This document shows positions 9,266-20,117 of a stretch of 59,132 nt of DNA, one piece after another. The notes beneath the pieces are model-generated. The model was not told the DNA's origin. It ran no database searches and saw only the letters and a program-made list of their open reading frames with translations. Origin of the DNA: Curtobacterium sp. MMLR14_010. Its GTDB lineage: Bacteria > Actinomycetota > Actinomycetes > Actinomycetales > Microbacteriaceae. Each line of letters begins with the position of its first letter. Within the stretch, counting starts at the first letter, position 1. The stretch lies in NCBI RefSeq assembly GCF_001865015.1, contig NZ_MJGV01000046.1, positions 286,492-345,623 on the forward strand. Direction: 5' to 3'. The translations under genes were made by a program, and so were the position numbers.

Positions 9266-10030
9266 TCAGTCCTCGTCCTCGTCGAGCTCGGCCTGGACGT
9301 CGGCGGGGACGTCGAAGTTCGCGTAGACGTTCTGGACGTCGTCGCTGTCCTCGAGGGCGTCGATCAGCCGGAACACCTTGCGGGCGGTCTCGGCGTCGAC
9401 GGGGACCTTGAGGCCGGGGACGAACTCGGCGTCGGCGGAGTCGTAGTCGATGCCGGCGTCCTGCAGCGCGGTGCGGGCCGAGACGAGGTCGCTGGCCTCG
9501 GTGATGACCTCGAAGCCACCGCCCTGGTCGATGACGTCTTCGACGCCAGCGTCGAGCACGGCCGTCATGACGTCGTCCTCGGTCAGGCCGTCGGTCTTGG
9601 TGACCGAGATGACGCCCTTGCGTGCGAAGTTGTAGGCGACGCTGCCCGGGTCGGCCATGGTGCCGCCGTTCCGCGACATCGCGGTGCGGACCTCGGCTGC
9701 TGCGCGGTTCTTGTTGTCCGTCAGGCACTCGATGAGCATCGCGACGCCGTTGGGGGCGTAGCCCTCGTACATGATGGTCGTGTACTCGATCGACTCACCG
9801 GTCAGGCCGGCGCCACGCTTGACGGCGCGGTCGATGTTGTCGTTCGGCACCGAAGTCTTCTTGGCCTTCTGGATGGCGTCGACCAGCGTCGGGTTGCCCG
9901 ACAGGTCAGCGCCGCCCATCTTGGCCGCGACCTCGATGTTCTTGATGAGCTTGGCGAACGACTTCGCACGGCGGCCGTCGATGACGGCCTTCTTGTGCTT
10001 GGTGGTCGCCCACTTGGAATGCCCGGACAC
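9266..10030 (-). CDS. yebC: YebC/PmpR family protein
   Basis: 254-aa member of the YebC family (DNA-binding regulator or translation factor, depending on the member). The N-terminal signature [20 protein letters not shown] is intact, as are [15 protein letters not shown] and the acidic C-terminal end (ELDEDED). It starts at GTG with AAGGAGA 5 nt upstream. It leads the yebC-ruvC-ruvA-ruvB set, with a -10-like TAAACT at 10064-10069. Whether it acts in transcription or at stalled ribosomes here is not visible from sequence. Confidence 0.95.
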   Translation of the reverse strand: MSGHSKWATTKHKKAVIDGRRAKSFAKLIKNIEVAAKMGGADLSGNPTLVDAIQKAKKTSVPNDNIDRAVKRGAGLTGESIEYTTIMYEGYAPNGVAMLIECLTDNKNRAAAEVRTAMSRNGGTMADPGSVAYNFARKGVISVTKTDGLTEDDVMTAVLDAGVEDVIDQGGGFEVITEASDLVSARTALQDAGIDYDSADAEFVPGLKVPVDAETARKVFRLIDALEDSDDVQNVYANFDVPADVQAELDEDED

Positions 10031-10063
10031 GGTTCTCCTTGCGTCGTGCGGAAAGTCCCGATC

Positions 10064-10069
10064 AGTTTA
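10064..10069 (-). promoter_or_regulatory. Putative -10 box for the yebC-ruvCAB operon
   Basis: On the minus strand CGG-TAAACT lies 34 nt before the yebC GTG. It is the only A/T-rich spot in the gap and resembles a sigma-70-type -10. I see no good -35. Confidence 0.45.
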
Positions 10070-10158
10070 CCGGCCGGGAGGCTCGGCGTGCGCCCGGCGC
10101 GCAGGCCCTGTGGACAGGCGGTCGCCCCCGGCGGTCTGTGGAGTGTTGGAGGTGCGGC

Positions 10159-10465
10159 GAGACGCCGGTGTCTGGCGTGGGAGGTCCGGCGAGACGCCGG
10201 TGTCTGTGCGAAACGCCTCGGGCTTCGTGAGACGCCGCGGATTTCGGCGGCGTCTCGGACACGTCGAGGTGTCTCATCGAGACGCCGGTGTCTCGCGTGA
10301 ATGGGGCGGCGAGACACCGGTGTGTGTGCGAAACGCCGGTGTCTGGCGTGGAAGGTGGGGCGAGACGCCGGTGTCTGTGCGAGACGCCTCGGGCTTCGTG
10401 AGACGCCGGGGATTTCGGCGGCGTCTCGGACACGTCGAGGTGTCTCGTCGAGACGCCGGTGTCTC
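10159..10465. repeat. Tandem array of palindromic GAGACGCCGGTGTCT repeats
   Basis: The yebC-pdxT gap holds seven copies of the near-palindrome GAGAC(G/A)CCGG(T)GTCTC, starting at 10159, 10191, 10279, 10311 (variant), 10330 (variant), 10362 and 10450. They sit in a tandem duplication with a 171-bp period: 10159-10329 is one unit and 10330-10465 is a second, truncated unit. Over about 105 nt (10188-10295 versus 10359-10466) I count only three differences. Inside unit 1 GAGACGCCGC (10229-10238) pairs with GCGGCGTCTC (10247-10256) over an 8-nt loop. Open frames here are Arg/Cys-rich and not convincing. No gene is seen in 10031-10515. Confidence 0.9.
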
Positions 10466-10515
10466 GGACAGCACGCACAGCGACGCACGCGCGGCGAGGT
10501 CGTGGGACGCTCGGG

Positions 10516-11127
10516 TCAGGCGTGCCGGACGAGGTCGAGGAAGCGGCGGTGGAAGCGGTCCTCCCCCGCGACCTCCGGGTGGAAGGCGCTCGCGATGACG
10601 TTGCCCTGCTGCACCGCGACGACCTGGCCGTCGGACAGCGCCCCGAGGACGTGGACGCCGTCGCCGTGCTGCTCGACCACGGGCGCACGGATGAACACCG
10701 CGTGCACCGGGGCATCGCCGAGGTCGGGCATCGGGATGTCCGTCTCGAAGGAGTCGTTCTGGCTGCCGAAGGCGTTGCGACGGACCGTCGTGTCAAGCAC
10801 ACCGAGGGTCTGCTGCCCGCCGATCGCGTTCGTGATGCGCTCGCTCAGCATGATCATCCCGGCGCACGTGCCGTAGGTGGGCAGCCCGCTGCGGATGGCC
10901 TCGGCGAGGGGCTCAGCGACACCGAACGCACGGGACAGCTTGTCCATCACGCTCGACTCGCCGCCGGGGATCACGACACCGTGCAGTCCGGCGATCTCCT
11001 CGGGCCGACGGAGCGGCACCACCTCGGCGCCGAGCTCCGTCAGCGAGGCGATGTGCTCGCGGAAGTCACCCTGCAGCGCGAGCACCCCGATGCGGGGCGC
11101 CGCGCCCGTGGTCGGACTACCAGCCAC
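10516..11127 (-). CDS. pdxT: Pyridoxal 5'-phosphate synthase glutaminase subunit PdxT
   Basis: Class I glutamine amidotransferase that supplies ammonia to PdxS for vitamin B6 (PLP) synthesis. Signature motifs: [13 protein letters not shown] near the N-terminus, [11 protein letters not shown], the nucleophile Cys in [10 protein letters not shown], and the His/Glu pair in [15 protein letters not shown] choose the GTG at 11125-11127 (203 aa), which overlaps the pdxS end by 11 nt; the open frame reaches 11196, but those residues are not family-like. It is the last gene before the repeat array. Confidence 0.95.
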   Translation of the reverse strand: MAGSPTTGAAPRIGVLALQGDFREHIASLTELGAEVVPLRRPEEIAGLHGVVIPGGESSVMDKLSRAFGVAEPLAEAIRSGLPTYGTCAGMIMLSERITNAIGGQQTLGVLDTTVRRNAFGSQNDSFETDIPMPDLGDAPVHAVFIRAPVVEQHGDGVHVLGALSDGQVVAVQQGNVIASAFHPEVAGEDRFHRRFLDLVRHA

Positions 11128-12043
11128 GCTCGGCGAGGCGGTGCGGCGCGGGGACGTCGGCGACGTTGATGCCGACCATCGCCTCTCCGAGACCACGCGA
11201 GACCTCGGCGATGACCTTGGGGTCGTCGTGGAAGGTCACGGCCTTGACGATCGCGGCGGCGCGCTTGGCCGGGTCGCCCGACTTGAAGATGCCGGATCCG
11301 ACGAAGACGCCGTCAGCGCCGAGCTGCATCATCATCGCGGCGTCGGCCGGGGTGGCGACGCCACCGGCGGTGAACAGGACGACGGGGAGCGTGCCGGTGC
11401 TGGCGACTTCCTTGACCACGTCGTACGGCGCCTGGAGCTCCTTGGCGGCGACGTAGAGCTCGTCGTCCTTGAGGTGACGGAGCGCCGCGATCTCCTTGGC
11501 GATGGTGCGGATGTGGCGGGTGGCCTCCGACACGTCACCGGTGCCGGCTTCGCCCTTGGAGCGGATCATGGCCGCACCCTCGGTGATGCGACGGAGCGCC
11601 TCGCCGAGGTTGGTGGCACCGCAGACGAAGGGGGTCGTGAAGTTCCACTTGTCGATGTGGTTGACGTAGTCGGCCGGCGAGAGGACCTCGGACTCGTCGA
11701 TGTAGTCGACGCCGAGCTCCTGCAGGACCTGGGCCTCGACGAAGTGGCCGATGCGGGCCTTCGCCATGACGGGGATGGACACCGCGGCGATGATCTCCTC
11801 GATCATCGAGGGGTCCGACATGCGGGCGACACCACCCTGCGCACGGATGTCGGCGGGCACACGCTCGAGGGCCATGACCGCGGTGGCGCCGGCTTCCTCG
11901 GCGATGCGGGCCTGCTCGGCGTCGATGACGTCCATGATGACGCCGCCCTTGAGCATCTCTGCCAGACCGCGCTTCACGCGGGACGAGCCGGTGATGGAGG
12001 TGCCGAGAGTGCTGGTGCCGGGGGTGCTGGTGCTGTCGCTCAT
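11117..12043 (-). CDS. pdxS: Pyridoxal 5'-phosphate synthase subunit PdxS
   Basis: Makes PLP from ribose 5-phosphate, glyceraldehyde 3-phosphate and PdxT-derived ammonia; assembles as a dodecamer. The 308-aa TIM barrel shows [16 protein letters not shown] near the start, the catalytic lysine region [24 protein letters not shown], and [28 protein letters not shown] Gly/Ser/Thr-rich leader of about 20 residues precedes the fold. The ATG has a G-rich Shine-Dalgarno (GGGGGGAT) directly upstream. Overlap with pdxT couples the two subunits. Confidence 0.98.
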   Translation of the reverse strand: MSDSTSTPGTSTLGTSITGSSRVKRGLAEMLKGGVIMDVIDAEQARIAEEAGATAVMALERVPADIRAQGGVARMSDPSMIEEIIAAVSIPVMAKARIGHFVEAQVLQELGVDYIDESEVLSPADYVNHIDKWNFTTPFVCGATNLGEALRRITEGAAMIRSKGEAGTGDVSEATRHIRTIAKEIAALRHLKDDELYVAAKELQAPYDVVKEVASTGTLPVVLFTAGGVATPADAAMMMQLGADGVFVGSGIFKSGDPAKRAAAIVKAVTFHDDPKVIAEVSRGLGEAMVGINVADVPAPHRLAERGW

Positions 12044-12069
12044 GATCCCCCCATCCTAGTGCCGAGCGC

Positions 12070-12644
12070 TCAGGACTGCTGGGCGGACCAACCGTCTGCG
12101 ACCAGTCGTCGGGTGTCCCCGAGCATCTGGGACATCGACTTCGTCCTGGCGATGATCGGGAAGAAGTTGGAGTCCGACTCCCACCGCGGCACGACGTGCT
12201 GGTGCAGGTGCCCGGCGACGCCCGCGCCGGCGACCTCGCCCTGGTTCATGCCGATGTTGAAGCCGTCGCAGTGCGACACCTGCCGCAGGACCCGCATCGC
12301 CGTCTGGGTGAGCTCGCCGATCTCGCGGAGCTCCTCGGGGGTCGCCTCGTCGTAGAGCGGGACGTGGCGGTACGGGCACACGAGCAGGTGGCCGTTGTTG
12401 TACGGGTACAGGTTGAGCAGCACGTAGGCGTGCTCGCCCCTCGCCACGATGAGGGCGTCCTCGTCCGACTTCTGGGGAGCCTCGCAGAACGGGCAGTCGT
12501 CCTTGTGTCCGCGGCCCTCGCCGGCGCGGCCGGAGTCGATGTACGCCATCCGGTGCGGGTTCCACAGCCGCTGGAAGGCATCCGGGACCGCGGCCTGCGT
12601 GGCCGCGTCCCGGATGACCAGCGGGTCGTCCTCGGCGTCGTGCA

Positions 12645-12645
<1 letters not shown>
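12070..12645 (-). CDS. HIT-family nucleotide phosphorylase/hydrolase
   Basis: 191-aa HIT-superfamily enzyme with the histidine triad HLHQHVVPRW and a CPFC zinc-binding-like pair near residue 50. Related actinobacterial proteins downstream of thrS act as diadenosine tetraphosphate (Ap4A) phosphorylases, so disposal of dinucleoside polyphosphates (a by-product of aminoacyl-tRNA synthetases) is likely. The ATG overlaps the thrS stop (TGATG). In many actinobacteria the next genes are pgsA and mannosyltransferases; here pdxS follows 26 nt after the HIT stop. Confidence 0.9.
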
Positions 12646-14678
<2,033 letters not shown>

Positions 14679-14732
14679 GATGGTGGGACTCCTCGATCGA
14701 AATGGTGCGTCAAGACTAGTGCGCGGGCGTGC

Positions 14733-15275
14733 TCAGGCGGGGACGGCGCCGAGCGTGGTGACGGGCAGGCGGGACTCCAGACGTTCCCGGCCGGAGAGCC
14801 CGTCGAGCTCGAGCAGGGCGGCGAACCCGATCGCCTCGTACCCGGCTCGTTCGAGCAGCGTGATGGTCGCGGCACCGGTGCCGCCGGTCGCGAGCACGTC
14901 GTCGACGACCAGGACGCGGGTGCCCGCCGGGAGCTGGGCGGGACGGAGCTCGAGCTCGGCCTCGCCGTACTCGAGCGCGTACTGCTCGCTGAGCACCTCG
15001 CCGGGGAGCTTGCCGGCCTTGCGGACCGTCAGCACGCCGACCTGGTGCTGCGCCGCGATCCCGCCGGCGAGGGCGAACCCGCGGGCCTCGATCCCGGCGA
15101 CCGCGGCGAACCCACCGCCGACGGCGAACGGCGCCGCGAGCGCTTCGCAGACCCGGCCGAACGCGACGGCGTCGGCGAACACCGGGGTGACGTCGCGGAA
15201 CAGGATGCCCGGCTTCGGGAAGTCCGGCACGATCGCCGTGAGTCGCTGGACGAGGTCGGACGCGGTTTCGGTCAT
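14733..15275 (-). CDS. apt: Adenine phosphoribosyltransferase
   Basis: Salvages adenine to AMP using PRPP. The 180-aa type I phosphoribosyltransferase has FPKPGILFRDVTPV near the N-terminus and the PRPP-binding loop VLVVDDVLATGGTGAA. The ATG at 15273-15275 is chosen over a longer open frame. TACGGT ends 6 nt before it, consistent with a leaderless transcript. In mycobacteria and streptomycetes apt sits between secF and rel; here it lies upstream of thrS, a local rearrangement. Confidence 0.96.
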   Translation of the reverse strand: MTETASDLVQRLTAIVPDFPKPGILFRDVTPVFADAVAFGRVCEALAAPFAVGGGFAAVAGIEARGFALAGGIAAQHQVGVLTVRKAGKLPGEVLSEQYALEYGEAELELRPAQLPAGTRVLVVDDVLATGGTGAATITLLERAGYEAIGFAALLELDGLSGRERLESRLPVTTLGAVPA

Positions 15276-15281
15276 GCACCA

Positions 15282-15287
15282 ACCGTA
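15282..15287 (-). promoter_or_regulatory. -10 box of leaderless apt
   Basis: Minus-strand TACGGT ends 6 nt before the apt ATG, the spacing expected when transcription begins at the start codon. Confidence 0.45.
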
Positions 15288-15434
15288 CGGTCCAGCAGAC
15301 CCCCGGACGGACACCACCGACACGGTCAACCCCTCGTTCTGGTCCTGGCAGGCGACGCCTCCGGCGGGTTCCCCTGGAGGGGTCGGGACACGGGCGTACA
15401 GGGCGCCCGCCGCCACGGACAGGGGACGCACACC

Positions 15435-16502
15435 ATGCAGGAACGCACCAGGACGAAGACCAGCACCAGGACCAGGACCAGGACCAGGACCACGACCAGG
15501 ACGACGACCAGGACCGCCCTCGCCGCGCTGCTCACCGCGGTCGCAGCCGTCACCAGCGTCGTCGCCACGGTGCCGGCCCACGCAGCTCCGACGACCACGC
15601 CCGTGACGACCGACACCATCCGCACCGCGACCACCGGCCAGGTCTTCGCCGGTGGTCTCTTCGTCCAGCCGGACAGCCAGGCGGCGCAGGCTGCCACCGC
15701 ACTCTCCGCGTCCGGCGACACCGCGGGTGTGGCGGCAGCGCGCACGATCGCCGCGCAACCGGTCGCGATCTGGCTCGGCGAGTGGTTCCGGGGCGACATG
15801 CTCGACCGGTACCTGGCGCGCAACCTGGCAGCGGCCGAGGCGGCCGGTCGGACCCCGGTCTTCGTCACCTACGCCATCCCGAACCGGGACTGCGGCGGGT
15901 ACTCGGCCGGTGGGCTCTCCGCAGCTGACTACGTCGCGTGGAACCAGCGGGTCGCGGACGGCCTCCGCGGCCACCGCGCCGTGGTCCTCGTCGAGCCGGA
16001 CTCGCTCTCGGCGCTCCCCCGGTGCACGAGCGAGGCCGCGACACGTCCACCGCTGCTCGCACAGGCCGTGTCGGCGCTGTCAGCAGCCGGGGTGCCCGCC
16101 TACCTCGACGGCGGCAACAGCACGTGGAACACCGCCGAGGCGCAGGCGACACTGCTGCGCTCCGCCGGCATCAGCCAGGCACGGGGGTTCTTCACGAACG
16201 TCGCGAACTTCCAGCGGGTGGACCAGGAGCGCGCCTACGGCGACCGCGTCAGCGCGCTGACCGGCGGGTCGCACTACGTCGTGGACGTCTCGCGGAACGG
16301 GCGCGGGTGGAAGGGCACCTGGTGCAACCCGACCGGTGCCGGGCTCGGGCAGACGCCGCACGTCAGTGCCGGCACGACCGCGATGGACGCACTCCTCTGG
16401 GTGAAGACGCCCGGGTCGAGCGACGGCACGTGCAACGGCGGTCCGGCTGCCGGCAAGTGGTGGTCCGCGTACGCCCAGGCGCTCGTCGCGAACCGACGGT
16501 AG
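15435..16502 (+). CDS. Secreted GH6 endoglucanase/cellobiohydrolase
   Basis: Cellulose-degrading glycoside hydrolase family 6 enzyme, exported. The 355-aa protein fits both GH6 signatures: YAIPNRDCGGYSAGG (D152) and VVLVEPDSLS (D189). The C-terminal SRNGRGW and WVKTPGSSDG segments are also typical. No carbohydrate-binding module is present. The signal peptide has hydrophobic residues about 28-45 and a likely cleavage after AHA at residue 50. Its n-region is odd: residues 5-27 are almost pure Thr-Arg, encoded by a CAGGAC-type hexanucleotide repeat (15447-15515). Start at ATG 15435 with AGGGGA upstream. A strong hairpin follows the stop. Confidence 0.95.
   Translation: MQERTRTKTSTRTRTRTRTTTRTTTRTALAALLTAVAAVTSVVATVPAHAAPTTTPVTTDTIRTATTGQVFAGGLFVQPDSQAAQAATALSASGDTAGVAAARTIAAQPVAIWLGEWFRGDMLDRYLARNLAAAEAAGRTPVFVTYAIPNRDCGGYSAGGLSAADYVAWNQRVADGLRGHRAVVLVEPDSLSALPRCTSEAATRPPLLAQAVSALSAAGVPAYLDGGNSTWNTAEAQATLLRSAGISQARGFFTNVANFQRVDQERAYGDRVSALTGGSHYVVDVSRNGRGWKGTWCNPTGAGLGQTPHVSAGTTAMDALLWVKTPGSSDGTCNGGPAAGKWWSAYAQALVANRR
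15447..15515 (+). repeat. Hexanucleotide microsatellite in the cellulase signal peptide
   Basis: Imperfect tandem CAGGAC/CACGAC units encode alternating Thr-Arg; the purest stretch is about 15464-15491. Because the unit is 6 nt, copy-number changes would keep the frame and only change the positive charge of the n-region. Confidence 0.8.
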
Positions 16503-16514
16503 CCGGACGGGGAA

Positions 16515-16550
16515 CGGGTGGTCCGACCGTCGACACGGTCGGACCACCCG
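16515..16550 (+). terminator. Terminator hairpin after the GH6 gene
   Basis: Perfect 16-bp stem: CGGGTGGTCCGACCGT (16515-16530) and its complement (16535-16550) with loop CGAC, starting 13 nt after the cellulase stop. There is no U run, as is usual for high-GC actinobacterial terminators. Confidence 0.8.
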
Positions 16551-16569
16551 TCGGTGGGGTCTGGTGCGC

Positions 16570-16803
16570 TCATCGCCACAGGTGCATCGTGGCGCCGAGC
16601 AGCACCCACTCGGCCTCGCGGGCAGCACGCTCACGGCGGAGCTGCTGCTGCAGGGACGGGTCGAGGGGCGGCCGCTGGGTGCGGGTGCGCCGACTCCAGA
16701 TGACGAGAGCCATCCCGAGGCGCATCGCGAGCCGGTCGGTCAGGGCGACCGAACGAGCTGCGGGGGGCGTCGGGGGACGGCGGAGGACGGACTTCGTGGG
16801 CAT
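16570..16803 (-). CDS. Small conserved-looking basic protein (77 aa)
   Basis: Unrecognised short protein with a central hydrophobic segment (RLAMRLGMALVIWSRR) and an Arg-rich C-terminal helix (QLRRERAAREAEW). The codon pattern and amphipathic C-terminal helix argue for a real gene. The ATG at 16801-16803 is used here; an in-frame GTG at 16812 with GAAGAA upstream would add three residues. It converges with the GH6 gene and shares the hairpin at 16515-16550. A role at the membrane surface is possible but not shown. Confidence 0.55.
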   Translation of the reverse strand: MPTKSVLRRPPTPPAARSVALTDRLAMRLGMALVIWSRRTRTQRPPLDPSLQQQLRRERAAREAEWVLLGATMHLWR

Positions 16804-16835
16804 GGTGGTCACCGGTTCTTCGTGCAGGTCTGGCA

Positions 16836-16925
16836 GGGATCCGGGCGCGACGGAGCGTCACGACCGGACGGGATCCGGGCGCGACGGGGCGTCACGACCG
16901 GACGGGATCCGGGCACGACGGAACA
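16836..16925. repeat. 34-bp tandem repeat, about 2.6 copies
   Basis: Units begin with GGATCCGGG at 16837, 16871 and 16905, exactly 34 nt apart, each continuing with CGACGG-GCGTCACGACCGGACG; only single-base differences. The period is not a multiple of three, so it is not a coding repeat. It lies just upstream of the small gene at 16570-16803. The surrounding 16926-17150 is less GC-rich and has no convincing gene. Confidence 0.8.
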
Positions 16926-17228
16926 GCCGCGCCCGGGCAGGGGAATCGACCGTCATCAGGTGCAGAGAATGCACACGAAAATGCGTCGAGAACGTGGTCC
17001 GACATTCCGTGGCGACGACCCGCCAGCACGGTTGATCGACATTCCTCGTCACGGAGCGGTCACCGCACGACGTCGGTCGTGGAGATGGGTGCCGTGCGAG
17101 GACACCGCCGGCCAGGGTCGGTCAGCGGCGGAGGACCACTGCGCGGGGCATCATCCCGGCGCGGGCGTGGTCATCAGGACCAGCGGCCCGTCGAGGAGAC
17201 GGACCAGTGCGTGGCGGACGCGGTCGTG

Positions 17229-17315
17229 TCAGCGGGACCCGGCGACGGAGCCGGTGGTCCCACGGACTGCACGGAACGGCGTCTGCGTGGTGTTGGTGAT
17301 GATGATCGGGATCAT
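17229..17315 (-). CDS. Small ORF (28 aa) with strong promoter and RBS
   Basis: The peptide begins MIPIIITNTTQTPF and is preceded by AAAGGGGG 7 nt before the ATG and by a good promoter (17387-17416). After its TGA stop the same frame stays open for 25 more codons with G/C at almost every third position, to a TGA at 17151-17153. That could mean UGA readthrough, a point mutation in a longer gene, or chance. I do not recognise the peptide. Confidence 0.4.
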   Translation of the reverse strand: MIPIIITNTTQTPFRAVRGTTGSVAGSR

Positions 17316-17386
17316 GGTCGGCCCCCTTTCGGCGCGGGTCAGGAATTCCACTGGTGTGAATCGCGAACTGTGTCCGCGACGTGAGA

Positions 17387-17416
17387 ACAGTAGCGACATT
17401 CTCCCCGACCGCGCAA
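17387..17416 (-). promoter_or_regulatory. Sigma-70-type promoter for the small ORF
   Basis: On the minus strand TTGCGC (17411-17416), an 18-nt spacer and TACTGT (17387-17392) make one of the clearest promoters in the window, about 70 nt before the ATG at 17315. Confidence 0.6.
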
Positions 17417-17460
17417 CCCCTTTCACGGAATGACTCGGAATTGCAGGAATGAACACGCGA

Positions 17461-17494
17461 GAACGCCCCGGGACCGATCGGTCCCGGGGCGTTC
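17461..17494 (-). terminator. Perfect palindromic terminator after clpC-like gene
   Basis: A 34-nt perfect palindrome centred at 17477/17478 (arm AACGCCCCGGGACC) begins 13 nt past the Clp stop codon. It would form a very stable stem with a GATC loop. Confidence 0.8.
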
Positions 17495-17507
17495 TGCTCG
17501 GTGGTGG

Positions 17508-20099
17508 CTAGACGGCTGCCGGCGTGGTCGCCCGGGCCTCGAGCGACCCGTCGGCGACGGTGATCCGGACGGTGTCACCGGCCTGCACGGCACCCTCGAC
17601 GACGAGCGTCGCGACGCGGTCGTCGACCTCGCGCTGGATCAGGCGACGGAGCGGTCGGGCGCCGTACTCGGGCTCGTACCCGTGCTCGGCGAGCCAGTCC
17701 ACCGCGGCCTCGTCGACCGAGAGCACCATGTCCTGCGCGATGAGGCGCATCGAGCTCTCGGCCAGCAGCAGCGACACGATCGAGCGCAGTTGTGTCCGGT
17801 CGAGCTTGCGGAAGAGCACGATCTCGTCGATGCGGTTGATGAACTCGGGGCGCATCGACTCCCGCAGCTTGCCCATCACCCGGTTCCGGAGGTCGTCCTC
17901 GCCGTAGCCGCCGTCCGCCGACGCGGAGAACCCGAGGGCGCCGGAGCGCGACGCGAGGAACTCCGACCCGATGTTCGACGTCATGATGACGACCGTGTTC
18001 CGGAAGTCGACCGTGCGGCCCTGTCCGTCCGTGAGCCGACCGTCGTCGAGCACCTGGAGCAGCAGGTTGAACACGTCCGGGTGCGCCTTCTCGACCTCGT
18101 CGAGCAGGATCACCGAGTACGGGTTCCGACGGACACGCTCGGTCAGCTGGCCGGCCTCGTCGTAGCCGACGTACCCGGGAGGGGCACCGACCAGCCGCGA
18201 CACGGTGTGCCGCTCGCCGAACTCGCTCATGTCGAAGCGGAGCATCGCCGACTCGTCCCCGAACAGCGACGACGCGAGGGCCTTCGCGAGTTCGGTCTTG
18301 CCGACACCGGTCGGTCCGAGGAACAGGAAGCTCCCGACCGGACGACGCGGGTCGCCCATCCCGGTCCGGCTGCGCCGCACCGCGGTCGCGATGGCGCGCA
18401 CCGCATCCTCCTGTCCGACGACCCGCTGGTGCAGCTCGTCCTCCAGTCGGGCGAGACGGGTCCGGTCACCCTGGGTGAGCCGGGCCGCGGGGATGCCGGT
18501 GGCGCGGGACACGACGGCGGCGATGTCCGCCTCCGTGATCTCGTCCCCCGCCTGGTCCGGACTGGAGGCTCGCCCAGCGTCCGCCGATCCGGCGGCGGTG
18601 ATCCGGGCCTCCAGGTCGGCGGTCTGGTCGCGGAGGCGAGACGCCTCCTCGTAGCGCTCCTCGGAGACTGCGCGGTCCTTCTCCGCCATCAGCTCGGCGA
18701 GCTGGTCGCGGAGCGCCTCGATGTCGACATCCCCCGATCGGAGGAGGCGACGCCGGGCACCGGCCTGGTCGATGAGGTCGATGGCCTTGTCGGGCAAGTG
18801 GCGGTCGGTGACGTAGCGGTGCGAGAGCTCGACCGCGGCGCGCAGTGCACCGTCCGTGTAGGTGACGCCGTGGTGGTCGGCGTACCGGGGGCTGAGGCCG
18901 GTGAGGATCGCGACGGCGTCCTCGACGCTCGGCTCCCCCACCGTGACCGGCTGGAAGCGGCGCTCGAGGGCGGCGTCCTTCTCGATCCGGCGGTACTCCG
19001 AGAGCGTGGTGGCGCCGACCATGTGCAGGTCGCCGCGGGCCAGGCGCGGCTTGAGGATGTTGCCGGCGTCCATCGAGCCGCCCTCACCGCCCCCGCCGGC
19101 TCCGACGACGGTGTGCAGCTCGTCGACGAACACGATGAGCTCGTCGGCGTGGGCCGTGATCTCGTCCATGGCCGTGGTCAGGCGTTCCTCGAAGTCGCCG
19201 CGGTAGCGGGTGCCGGCGAGCATGCCGGGCAGGTCGAGTGCGACGACGCGCTTGCCCTGCAGCAGGGCGGGGACGTCGCCGTCGACGATGCGCTGGGCGA
19301 GGCCCTCGACGATCGCGGTCTTGCCGACGCCGGGCTCACCGATCAGGACGGGATTGTTCTTGGAGCGTCGGAGCAGGATCTCGACCGTCTGCTCGATCTC
19401 GTCCGCACGGCCGATCACGGGGTCGATGTGGCCGTCGCGGGCGCGCTGGGTGAGGTCGGAGCCGAACTGGTCGAGGGTCGGCGTCTCGGAAGCGGTCTCG
19501 GTGGTGTCGGTGTCTGCGTGGGTCCCTGGCATGGGGCGCCCCTCTCGTGCCGCGTCGGCGGCCTGCTGTGCGTAGGACTGCATGACGGCCGGGGTGATCC
19601 CGGCGTTCGCGAGGAGCTGGCCGGTGACCGTCTCCTGGTCCATGACGAGCGCGAAGAAGACGTGCTCGGGGTCGGTGTAGGTGCTGCCGAAGCCCCGCGC
19701 GGCCTGGGTGGCCTCGACGAGGATCCGCTGCGCGGAGGGCGTCAATGCGGGACGGCCCTCGACGGGCTCGGACGACGGGGCGGGGAGGCGCTGTTCGACC
19801 TCGGCCGCGAGGCGTTCGGGGTCGACACCGGCGGACCGGACGACGGCGTCGAACGGCTGGGTGCGGACGAGCACGTGCAGGACGTGCAGGGCGTCGATCT
19901 CCCGCTGTCCCTGCTCGACCGCGTACTCGGCGGTGCGCTGGAGCATCTCGTGGGTCCGACGGCTGAGCAGTCGGGTGATGTCGACGGGACGGCCGAACGG
20001 CATGGAGCGCTGCTGGCTCGTGTCCTGGGCGGCGAGGAGGCGTGCGAGGAACTCGTCGAACGAGTCACGCCCGCCGATGGGGCCGGATGGTTCTGGCAA
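17508..20099 (-). CDS. ClpC-type AAA+ ATPase (Clp/Hsp100)
   Basis: Two-ring AAA+ unfoldase, 863 aa. Order: degenerate Clp N-domain repeats (to about 190), D1 with GEPGVGKT (254-261), a short middle domain of ClpC type with a UVR-like [13 protein letters not shown] (480-492), D2 with GPTGVGKT (595-602), and LGF at 722-724 where ClpC proteins carry the ClpP-binding loop. The short middle domain and LGF favour a ClpP partner over a ClpB disaggregase. Start: TTG at 20097-20099 with AGGAGG 5 nt upstream; the open frame runs on to 20636 but is not Clp-like. A HAIR operator lies just upstream, so HspR control is likely. Confidence 0.93.
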   Translation of the reverse strand: MPEPSGPIGGRDSFDEFLARLLAAQDTSQQRSMPFGRPVDITRLLSRRTHEMLQRTAEYAVEQGQREIDALHVLHVLVRTQPFDAVVRSAGVDPERLAAEVEQRLPAPSSEPVEGRPALTPSAQRILVEATQAARGFGSTYTDPEHVFFALVMDQETVTGQLLANAGITPAVMQSYAQQAADAAREGRPMPGTHADTDTTETASETPTLDQFGSDLTQRARDGHIDPVIGRADEIEQTVEILLRRSKNNPVLIGEPGVGKTAIVEGLAQRIVDGDVPALLQGKRVVALDLPGMLAGTRYRGDFEERLTTAMDEITAHADELIVFVDELHTVVGAGGGGEGGSMDAGNILKPRLARGDLHMVGATTLSEYRRIEKDAALERRFQPVTVGEPSVEDAVAILTGLSPRYADHHGVTYTDGALRAAVELSHRYVTDRHLPDKAIDLIDQAGARRRLLRSGDVDIEALRDQLAELMAEKDRAVSEERYEEASRLRDQTADLEARITAAGSADAGRASSPDQAGDEITEADIAAVVSRATGIPAARLTQGDRTRLARLEDELHQRVVGQEDAVRAIATAVRRSRTGMGDPRRPVGSFLFLGPTGVGKTELAKALASSLFGDESAMLRFDMSEFGERHTVSRLVGAPPGYVGYDEAGQLTERVRRNPYSVILLDEVEKAHPDVFNLLLQVLDDGRLTDGQGRTVDFRNTVVIMTSNIGSEFLASRSGALGFSASADGGYGEDDLRNRVMGKLRESMRPEFINRIDEIVLFRKLDRTQLRSIVSLLLAESSMRLIAQDMVLSVDEAAVDWLAEHGYEPEYGARPLRRLIQREVDDRVATLVVEGAVQAGDTVRITVADGSLEARATTPAAV

Positions 20100-20104
20100 C
20101 GGGA

Positions 20105-20110
20105 CCTCCT
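20105..20110 (-). promoter_or_regulatory. Shine-Dalgarno deciding the TTG start of the Clp gene
   Basis: AGGAGG on the minus strand, 5 nt before TTG (20097-20099). It is the strongest RBS in this stretch, and no ATG or GTG is near. Confidence 0.75.
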
Positions 20111-20117
20111 GGGGGTA

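Noticed and set aside
10159..10465. The palindromic array as a CRISPR
   Set aside because: Repeat spacing is irregular, the repeat is 15-16 bp, spacers are duplicated with the 171-bp unit, and no cas genes are present.
9920..10600. Arg/Cys-rich open frames through the repeat array in several frames
   Set aside because: They exist on both strands because the repeat contains no stops, have no RBS and only mirror the DNA repeat.
14679..14732. T-box or other riboswitch leader of thrS
   Set aside because: The gap to apt is 54 nt, too short, and shows no T-box-like sequence.
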